Shown here piece by piece: positions 7,480 to 12,072 of a stretch of DNA of 12,072 nucleotides. Source of the stretch: CAZEHJ01 sp964512485 (GTDB lineage Bacteria > Bacteroidota > Rhodothermia > Rhodothermales > UBA10348); NCBI GenBank assembly GCA_964512485.1, contig CAZEHJ010000090.1, positions 1-12,072 on the forward strand, read 5' to 3'. Below the pieces are notes generated by a model. That model was not told the DNA's origin and did no database searches. It was given only the letters and a program-made list of their open reading frames with translations. The position numbers and the translations under genes are program-made. Every line of letters begins with the position of its first letter. Position 1 is the first letter of the stretch.

Positions 7480-7938
7480 TCAGGAGTCATCCTGGCTTGC
7501 TCCGCCACCAAACAGTCGATAGTCCAGCGACAGCCTACCGGCGCCGAATATCAGAGTGAGAGCGAGAAGAAACAGAACCAGCATCGACAGTTCTAGCGAC
7601 TGATTTGTCGAGGCGAAACCCCATTCAACAGCCACGAAAAATGTCGCGTTTGCCATTATCGGGATCTGGATGAGAGCAGCAATCCGAGTCATCAATCCCA
7701 CAGTCAGCATCAGTCCTCCGATCAGATGCGAAAACGCCACCAGGCCACTGGCACCGGAAATGTCTCTACCGGGCGCCAGTTCAGCCAGTGACTCCGGATT
7801 CATCAGGAATGCAATCCCGCGCACAGCCAGGGCGAGGCCCAGAAAGACGCGGATGACGTCCCAGCCCCAGGAATTATGGGTAACCTGCCAACGGATCAGT
7901 TGCTGATACTTGTTCATTCCGATTGTCGAATCACTCAT
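7480..7938 (-). CDS. DoxX family membrane protein
   Basis: This 152-residue protein has four hydrophobic segments (about 27-45, 65-83, 86-105 and 115-132), the usual DoxX/DoxD topology and size. Family hallmarks include the R-x-F/I-G-x-A-L first helix (RVFLGLALAVRG), HLIGGLMLTVGL (71-82), AALIQIP (87-93) and a C-terminal LSLDYRLFG. DoxX-like proteins are linked to thiosulfate:quinone oxidoreduction in archaea and to a membrane oxidoreductase complex in mycobacteria; no activity can be read from the sequence. The ATG at 7938 overlaps the preceding stop by 4 nt (ATGA) and has an AGAGGA site (7948-7953). It is clearly a paralogue of the DoxX domain encoded at 8305-9087. Context suggests work with, or protection of, the membrane electron chain feeding MsrPQ. 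Confidence 0.88.
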   Translation of the reverse strand: MSDSTIGMNKYQQLIRWQVTHNSWGWDVIRVFLGLALAVRGIAFLMNPESLAELAPGRDISGASGLVAFSHLIGGLMLTVGLMTRIAALIQIPIMANATFFVAVEWGFASTNQSLELSMLVLFLLALTLIFGAGRLSLDYRLFGGGASQDDS

Positions 7939-8303
7939 GCTACCGATTCCTCTACAAATTCGGGAAGATCAACCCAGAGTGGGTCTCCCGGTGGTTTAAA
8001 ATTTCTGGTCGCGACGAAATTCCATCCGTCGTGAAAATTGAGTTTGAACTTGCCGCCACCAAATTTTGCTGACAGGTATTCTTCAGGGTTGTTAAGCAGA
8101 TCAAATCGCTCCCTGACATGGCCCTTGTCAAGACACTTGAATCGGACAGATCCTCGCCAGGGCTCCTGAACGAGTATCGTGACGAGCGAGCGTCCGAGCG
8201 TCTCGAAGAAAGCCTGTTGCAATTCATCATCGGTCGGTTCGGGCGATGCTGTTTTTACTTTCTTCGTGACATACTTCTCGTAGAGTGGCCACACCCAATC
8301 CAT
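7935..8303 (-). CDS. Unrecognised 122-residue protein between two DoxX genes
   Basis: I do not recognise this family. It appears soluble and mostly cytoplasmic, with no signal peptide and no convincing membrane helix. It opens with an aromatic/basic stretch (MDWVWPLYEKY), then an acidic PTDDEL segment and a likely helix (about 26-47). Next comes a region rich in Trp, Phe, Lys and Gly, with PWRGSVRF, AKFGGGKFKLNF (79-90), DGWNFVATRNF and PPGDPLW. The GGGKFK stretch is not a P-loop. Cys58 is its only cysteine. The ATG at 8303 lies one base past the upstream stop and has a very good ribosome binding site, so I reject the longer open frame reaching 8426, which only overlaps the previous gene. The 4-nt overlap with the next DoxX gene points to co-translation and perhaps a physical complex. 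Confidence 0.78.
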   Translation of the reverse strand: MDWVWPLYEKYVTKKVKTASPEPTDDELQQAFFETLGRSLVTILVQEPWRGSVRFKCLDKGHVRERFDLLNNPEEYLSAKFGGGKFKLNFHDGWNFVATRNFKPPGDPLWVDLPEFVEESVA

Positions 8304-8304
8304 C

Positions 8305-9087
8305 TTATTCCTCCCGCAGCGCCCAGCTGAAAAAGAAAAAGAAAAATCCAACGATGGCAAAAAGAAGCGCCGCAGTAACGGCAACTTCTGCGGGAGTAAT
8401 TTCAAACGGTAGCGCCTCCAGTCCAATGATCATCACGACGCAAGCCGCGCTGACGGAAACGACATATTTCCCCACCACAGCGATATTGGCTGCGATGCGG
8501 GTCATGTCATTATTCAGAGATGACTCGTGTTGGCGGATCTGTTCCTGAATTTCTTCAAGCTCATCTGCCCTGAGTTGGTCTGCGTCTTCCACTTTCTTCT
8601 TGAGCTCGACAGTCAGCACCCGCAGCCGCGCCTGTCGCTCAAGTTCGTCGTCTTTGCCTTTGACAAATATCAGGTAGTCCAGCGAGAACTGTCCTGAACC
8701 CAAGCGGAAGATGATGGCCAGAAGCAACAGAACAATCACGGACAATTCGAACGACTGGTCCGCCATGAACGGACCACCCTGAACGAGAGAGATGACCACT
8801 GCTCCAACCAGAACCGGAATCTGAATCAGGGCAGCAAACTGGCTCAGTAGCCCCACAGACAGCAAAATGCCACCGAGAAGATGCGCGATGATGACGACGA
8901 TCAGGAGGATCGATGGAAGGAACTGGTCCATTCCCGCGCTTTCAACCAACTGTAGAATTCTGGAAGAGTCGCCGATAAACAGGACGCCCCTGATGAATAA
9001 CGCAACCCCGATAAAGATGCGGGTGAAGTCCAGCGCGAAATCTGTGTGGGACCTGGACAGATCCAGGATTTTTGTTGGTGCACTCAT
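8305..9087 (-). CDS. DoxX-domain protein with C-terminal coiled coil and two extra membrane helices
   Basis: The protein has 260 residues. Residues of about 17-142 form a DoxX domain (four hydrophobic segments; RIFIGVALFIRG, AHLLGGILLSVGL, AALIQIP, FSLDYLIF) paralogous to the one encoded at 7480-7938. The fusion is unusual for DoxX proteins of about 130-160 residues. A highly charged helix (about 144-195: KDDELERQ, ELKKKVEDAD, ADELEEIQEQI) is very likely a coiled coil. Two more hydrophobic segments follow (about 202-222 and 233-255), the last ending in six Phe. The coiled coil would face the cytoplasm if DoxX has both ends there. It could drive dimerisation or recruit a soluble partner such as the 122-residue product. 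It is the first gene of the minus-strand operon. The ATG at 9087 has only a weak GGA site. Confidence 0.85.
   Translation of the reverse strand: MSAPTKILDLSRSHTDFALDFTRIFIGVALFIRGVLFIGDSSRILQLVESAGMDQFLPSILLIVVIIAHLLGGILLSVGLLSQFAALIQIPVLVGAVVISLVQGGPFMADQSFELSVIVLLLLAIIFRLGSGQFSLDYLIFVKGKDDELERQARLRVLTVELKKKVEDADQLRADELEEIQEQIRQHESSLNNDMTRIAANIAVVGKYVVSVSAACVVMIIGLEALPFEITPAEVAVTAALLFAIVGFFFFFFSWALREE
8308..8315 (-). promoter_or_regulatory. Strong ribosome binding site that fixes the start at 8303
   Basis: On the minus strand GGGAGGAA (8315-8308) sits inside the last codons of the upstream DoxX-fusion gene, 7 nt from GGAG to the ATG at 8303. This is the best Shine-Dalgarno match in the window. 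It implies that the 122-residue protein is made by ribosomes finishing, or re-initiating next to, the upstream stop. Confidence 0.75.
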
Positions 9088-9122
9088 GTGATGTCCGGGA
9101 TGAATTCCAACTGGTGCCGATG

Positions 9123-9142
9123 ATCAATGTCCATATCAATGT
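9123..9142. repeat. 8-bp direct repeat in the DoxX / copper-protein divergent promoter region
   Basis: ATCAATGT occurs at 9123-9130 and 9135-9142, a period of 12 bp, 36-55 bp upstream of the DoxX-fusion start. Spaced direct repeats beside a divergent promoter can bind regulators, but chance has not been excluded. Confidence 0.3.
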
Positions 9143-9170
9143 AAGCGGACGTTTCAGTAAAGAGCAACCT

Positions 9171-9178
9171 TACATTTG
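9171..9178 (+). promoter_or_regulatory. TAnnTTTG element, possible Bacteroidota-type promoter for the copper lipoprotein gene
   Basis: TACATTTG matches the TAnnTTTG -7 element of Bacteroidota housekeeping promoters. A weak TTTC (9152-9155) lies upstream where a TTG -33 element would be expected. Initiation would be near 9185, giving a leader of about 125 nt before ATG 9311. The evidence is the motif only. Confidence 0.28.
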
Positions 9179-9265
9179 ATTGCGGGGAATTACCGGTTGA
9201 CTTTGATCCTTTGATAACAATTCTCGATATTCTTGAATGCGATTTCGTTTGCAGGTATTCAGCTG

Positions 9266-9277
9266 CCGACACGTCGG
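9266..9277. promoter_or_regulatory. 12-bp inverted repeat upstream of the copper lipoprotein gene
   Basis: CCGAC (9266-9270) and GTCGG (9273-9277) form a perfect inverted repeat with a 2-bp centre, 33 bp before ATG 9311. The small centre suits a dimeric DNA-binding protein better than an RNA hairpin. No regulator can be named. Confidence 0.3.
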
Positions 9278-9310
9278 TCAAATTATCATCATCCTACCAC
9301 ACTCGTCATT

Positions 9311-10093
9311 ATGAAACGACTCCCACTCATTCATTCCTTTCTGGTGCTCTCCCTCCTCTTCATCTCCGCTTGTGGCGGCGGTGAAAGCGGCGAATCTGCC
9401 GACTCCGGTTCCTCAGATGCTCCAGCTGCAGCCGCAGCTGACTCTACACCGATGGGAACGGCATCCGTCAGTGGAACGATTTCATTTGAAGGCACGGCTC
9501 CTGCAATGCCAAATGTCCGATTGAATCGGGAGTGTTCTGAAGTGAGTGATGGGCACACTGCACAAAATGTGGTCGTCAACGATAATGGCACATTGAAAAA
9601 TGTGTTTGTGCAGGTCACAGCGGGCCTTCCAGATGGATACTCATATGCCCCACCATCCGATCCTGTCGTTTTTGACCAGGCAGGATGCAAATACACGCCA
9701 CACGTCTTCGGCGTCCAGGTGGGTCAGGAAGTCAAAATCCTCAACAGTGACCCCTTTCTGCACAACCTGAATGCATTGGCTGAGCAGAATCGACCATTCA
9801 ACTTCGGTATGCCCAAACAGGGAGACGAAAGACTCCGCTCTTTCCGGGTCACTGAGACCATGATGAAAATCAAATGTGATGTACACCCGTGGATGGGTGC
9901 CTACGCCAATGTTACGGATCACCCGTACTTCTCTGTGAGCGGGGACGACGGTAGTTTCTCCATTGGGGACCTCCCGGCTGGCACGTACACGATTTCGGCA
10001 TGGCACGAAGAGTACGGCGAGTCTGTGCAGACAGTCACCGTGGGTGACGGCGAGTCTGCCGCAATTTCTTTCTCATTCGCAGCAGCGTCTTGA
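9311..10093 (+). CDS. Cupredoxin-like lipoprotein with carboxypeptidase-regulatory-like tail
   Basis: This 260-residue exported lipoprotein has a basic start (MKRL), a hydrophobic stretch and a lipobox FISAC with Cys21 as the lipidated residue. A Gly/Ser/Ala/Asp-rich linker follows to about residue 50. The central beta domain carries a likely type-1 copper site: His151 in PFLHNL, then Cys189, His192 and Met195 in CDVHPWM, the C-x2-H-x2-M spacing seen in compact cupredoxins. Cys75 and Cys126 are a possible disulfide. Residues of about 205-258 (GSFSIGDLPAGTYTISAWHEEYG) resemble a carboxypeptidase-regulatory or transthyretin-like domain. I start at ATG 9311 because it begins the signal peptide; the frame is open back to a TTG at 9233. 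No SD is visible. Position 126 nt upstream of oxidase subunit I suggests electron transfer to the oxidase or copper supply; neither role is shown here. Confidence 0.85.
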   Translation: MKRLPLIHSFLVLSLLFISACGGGESGESADSGSSDAPAAAAADSTPMGTASVSGTISFEGTAPAMPNVRLNRECSEVSDGHTAQNVVVNDNGTLKNVFVQVTAGLPDGYSYAPPSDPVVFDQAGCKYTPHVFGVQVGQEVKILNSDPFLHNLNALAEQNRPFNFGMPKQGDERLRSFRVTETMMKIKCDVHPWMGAYANVTDHPYFSVSGDDGSFSIGDLPAGTYTISAWHEEYGESVQTVTVGDGESAAISFSFAAAS

Positions 10094-10145
10094 CGCGATT
10101 TGAGCAAAGCATTTTCTCAGAATCAGATAAAAAGAGGCCTATGAT

Positions 10146-10187
10146 GTACTGACGGGACGGTACCACTGAACGGGTACCACGCAGTAT
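10146..10187 (+). promoter_or_regulatory. Nested inverted repeats upstream of cytochrome c oxidase subunit I
   Basis: GGTACC occurs at 10159-10164 and 10173-10178; each is a palindrome and the two can pair across an 8-nt loop. Outside them GTACTG (10146-10151) can pair with CAGTAT (10182-10187), including one G:U pair. The structure ends 32 nt before ATG 10220. No T run follows, so it is unlikely to be a terminator. It may be an mRNA leader structure or an operator pair between the lipoprotein and oxidase genes. Confidence 0.4.
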
Positions 10188-10219
10188 CACAGGATCCTCT
10201 CATCAACACCTGGTCTATT

Positions 10220-12007
10220 ATGACACACGGAATTGAGCCGGAGTCCGGTGGTATGGCAGTGAATGAAGGACACGAGGCGAGCGAAGACCATCACCACGAG
10301 GAAGCCAGCTTCTGGCGCAAGTATATATTCTCGACCGATCACAAAGTAATCGGTCTGCAGTACGGGTTTACCGCGCTGCTATTCCTACTGTTCGGTTTCA
10401 GCCTGATGATTCTGATGCGCTGGCAGCTGGCGTATCCCGGCGAACCAATTCCGTTCATTGGATGGTTGTTCAGCGATGAAACGGCTCCGGGTGGTGTGAT
10501 GCTTCCCGAGTTCTATAACCAGCTGGGAGCGATGCACGGGACGATTATGGTGTTCCTTGGAGTCGTTCCGCTGGCTGTGGGAGCATTCGGTAATTACATC
10601 GTCCCCCTTCAGATTGGTGCGCCGGACATGGCGTTTCCCAAGCTGAATATGGCGAGCTACTGGGTCTTCGCCGTTGGTGGCCTCATCATGTTGGCCTCGT
10701 TTATGGTACCCGCAGGCGCGGCAAAAGCCGGCTGGACATCATATCCACCGCTGTCGAATATTGAGACCATGGGGCAGACGATGTGGCTGTTCGGAATGGT
10801 GTTTCTCATAACCTCTTCCCTGCTGGGAGCCGTGAACTTTCTGGTCACGATCATCCAGCTTCGCGCCGAAGGCATGACGTATTTCCGCATGCCCTTCTTC
10901 ACCTGGACACAGCTGGTAACTGCCCTCTTGCTTCTTCTGGCCTTCCCGCCTCTCGAAGCGGCCGGCATCCTGCAACTGTCGGATCGACTTCTGGATACCA
11001 GTTTCTTTATGCCGTCCGGCTTGGTAATCAGTGGGGAAGTTCTTGATATAAGCGGAGGTGGTAGCCCTCTGTTGTGGCAGCACCTTTTCTGGTTTCTGGC
11101 TCACCCCGAGGTATACGTCCTGATTCTGCCTGCGATGGGAATTGTGACGGAAATCATTGCAAACAACACTCGCAAGCCTATCTGGGGACTGAAACTCCTC
11201 ATTTACTCGATCATCTTCCTCGGATTCATGTCATTCATCGTGTGGGCCCACCACATGTTCATCACCGGTATGGGGACGAGCCTGAGTACGTTCTTCCAGA
11301 TCACAACCATGATCATATCCATACCCTCGGTCATTGTGCTTTCGGGACTTTTCCTCACCCTGTGGGGAGCGTCCATCCGATTCACAACTCCGATGATGTT
11401 CGCTCTGGCATTCCTGCCGATGTTCGGGCTCGGAGGTCTGACCGGATTGCCGCTGGGCCTCGCCCCGACGGACATTCCACTCCACGACACGCTGTATGTA
11501 ATTGGTCACTTCCACTACGTCGTGGCGCCCGGTACCATTTTCGCCCTGTTCGCCGGTATCTACTATTGGTACCCGAAAGTCACCGGACGAAAAATGAACG
11601 ATACCCTCGGAAAGATTCACTTCTGGGGATCGTTCATCGCAATGAACGGCATCTTCTTCCCCATGTTTTTCCAGGGTCTGGCCGGAGTTTCACGTCGCCT
11701 CTATGATGGTGGCGCCAGCTATGATTTTGCGGAAGGAGTGATTCACTTCAACGAATTCATGTCGATCTCGGCATTCATTCTGCTTGCGTTCCAGGTTCCA
11801 TTCATCATCAACTTTTTCATGAGCATCAAGAAAGGGAAGAAGGTGGATTCGAATCCGTGGGAGGCCACGACGCTCGAATGGACAGCCACTACTTCGCCAC
11901 CGTTGGGACATGGCAATTTTGAAGAAGTCCCCTCCGTTTACCGCGGCCCATACGAGTACAGCGTACCCGGAGCCGATTCGGACTTTTCACCACAGAACCA
12001 GCCTTAG
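10220..12007 (+). CDS. ctaD: Cytochrome c oxidase subunit I (haem-copper oxidase catalytic subunit)
   Basis: This 595-residue, roughly 12-helix catalytic subunit reduces O2 to water and pumps protons. Expected ligands are present: His106 (AMHGTIM) and His432 for low-spin haem, His430 for high-spin haem (GHFHYV), and His295, His344 and His345 for CuB. Tyr299 in HPEVY is the cross-linked Tyr. D-channel residues are present: Asp136 in GAPDMAFPKLN and Glu297, the Glu typical of A1-type enzymes. The K-channel Lys of the SIPTGIK motif is replaced: the segment reads SIPSVIV with Val373. The propionate-binding MPRRY region reads VSRRLYDGG, keeping both Arg. The C-terminal tail (NPWEATTLEW, YRGPYEYSVPG) is family-typical. 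The N-terminus is His-rich (EDHHHEE). ATG 10220 has no SD; ATG 10253 has GGAG 9 nt upstream and is a real alternative. Subunit III follows 11 nt later. No CuA subunit II precedes it. Confidence 0.95.
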   Translation: MTHGIEPESGGMAVNEGHEASEDHHHEEASFWRKYIFSTDHKVIGLQYGFTALLFLLFGFSLMILMRWQLAYPGEPIPFIGWLFSDETAPGGVMLPEFYNQLGAMHGTIMVFLGVVPLAVGAFGNYIVPLQIGAPDMAFPKLNMASYWVFAVGGLIMLASFMVPAGAAKAGWTSYPPLSNIETMGQTMWLFGMVFLITSSLLGAVNFLVTIIQLRAEGMTYFRMPFFTWTQLVTALLLLLAFPPLEAAGILQLSDRLLDTSFFMPSGLVISGEVLDISGGGSPLLWQHLFWFLAHPEVYVLILPAMGIVTEIIANNTRKPIWGLKLLIYSIIFLGFMSFIVWAHHMFITGMGTSLSTFFQITTMIISIPSVIVLSGLFLTLWGASIRFTTPMMFALAFLPMFGLGGLTGLPLGLAPTDIPLHDTLYVIGHFHYVVAPGTIFALFAGIYYWYPKVTGRKMNDTLGKIHFWGSFIAMNGIFFPMFFQGLAGVSRRLYDGGASYDFAEGVIHFNEFMSISAFILLAFQVPFIINFFMSIKKGKKVDSNPWEATTLEWTATTSPPLGHGNFEEVPSVYRGPYEYSVPGADSDFSPQNQP

Positions 12008-12018
12008 ACCCCACAATA

Positions 12019-12072
12019 ATGGATATTCCCTATACCGTAAAAACTCGGCCGGATACCGGGGTTAACAACGCC
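12019..12072 (+). CDS. ctaE: Cytochrome c oxidase subunit III, N-terminal fragment (cut by window end)
   Basis: An ATG at 12019, 11 nt after the subunit I stop, opens 18 codons reading MDIPYTVKTRPDTGVNNA up to the edge. The RPDTG-x-x-NA segment is what I expect just before the first helix of haem-copper oxidase subunit III in clusters of this kind. The position directly after subunit I agrees. No SD is visible, as for subunit I. Only the first residues are present, so the assignment rests on a short motif plus context. Confidence 0.65.
   Translation, partial: MDIPYTVKTRPDTGVNNA

Noticed and set aside
8041..8078. Possible nucleotide-binding P-loop (GGGKFK) in the 122-residue protein
   Set aside because: It lacks the GxxxxGK(S/T) pattern, and no Walker B or other ATPase motif is present.
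8304..8426. Upstream extension of the 122-residue protein to a start at 8426
   Set aside because: The extension fully overlaps the end of the DoxX-fusion gene, reads as low-complexity Leu/Arg/Ser, and the strong ribosome binding site at 8308-8315 serves ATG 8303.
7480..9087. Two DoxX genes as a mobile or recent tandem duplication
   Set aside because: The paralogues share protein motifs but their DNA is well diverged, a different gene separates them, and no flanking repeats or transposase are present.
9233..9310. N-terminal extension of the copper lipoprotein to TTG 9233
   Set aside because: It would bury the lipoprotein signal peptide 26 residues inside the protein and would run over the 9266-9277 inverted repeat.
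11074..11706. 210-residue plus-strand open frame in another frame inside ctaD
   Set aside because: It is an alternative frame of the subunit I gene, rich in His/Pro/Arg with no domain, while the ctaD frame holds all metal ligands here.

Overview
The window looks like a piece of chromosome from a Gram-negative member of the Bacteroidota / Rhodothermota group, perhaps Rhodothermales-like. The evidence is a C-terminal type IX secretion-type sorting domain with the NYPNPFNP motif, several starts with no recognisable Shine-Dalgarno sequence, a Tat-exported periplasmic enzyme, a lipoprotein, and an aerobic haem-copper oxidase cluster. The taxonomic placement is inferred; no marker gene is present.

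Layout. Bases 1-66 are the tail of an unidentified gene. A tRNA-Leu(CAA) follows at 262-345, with a candidate promoter upstream and a strong hairpin terminator downstream. At 591-2540 (+) is a membrane sensor histidine kinase whose extracytoplasmic region is a tandem duplication. It converges, across a hairpin, on 2639-4228 (-), a membrane-anchored or secreted protein with an Ig-like region and the sorting domain. Divergent from that is 4364-5773 (+), a multi-spanning acyltransferase of the heparan-alpha-glucosaminide N-acetyltransferase type.

From 9087 down to 5809 (-) lies a tight five-gene operon: a DoxX protein with an added coiled coil and membrane hairpin, a 122-residue protein I do not recognise, a second DoxX protein, and the periplasmic methionine sulfoxide reductase pair msrP and msrQ. 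The spacings are 1 nt, a 4-nt overlap, 79 nt and a 1-nt overlap. MsrPQ repairs oxidised methionines in exported proteins. The DoxX pair and the unknown protein are candidate membrane partners, and this is the least described module here.

Divergent from it is a respiratory block: a copper-type lipoprotein (9311-10093) with an apparent type-1 copper motif and a carboxypeptidase-regulatory-like tail, then cytochrome c oxidase subunit I (10220-12007), then the first 18 codons of what looks like subunit III (12019 to the window end). Subunit I keeps the haem, CuB and D-channel residues but has Val where the K-channel Lys normally sits. Respiration and oxidative repair are therefore back to back across a 223-bp divergent region (9088-9310) that holds a direct repeat, a palindrome and a promoter-like element. 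No gene-free gap exceeds 300 bases. I see no insertion sequence, CRISPR array or phage gene.
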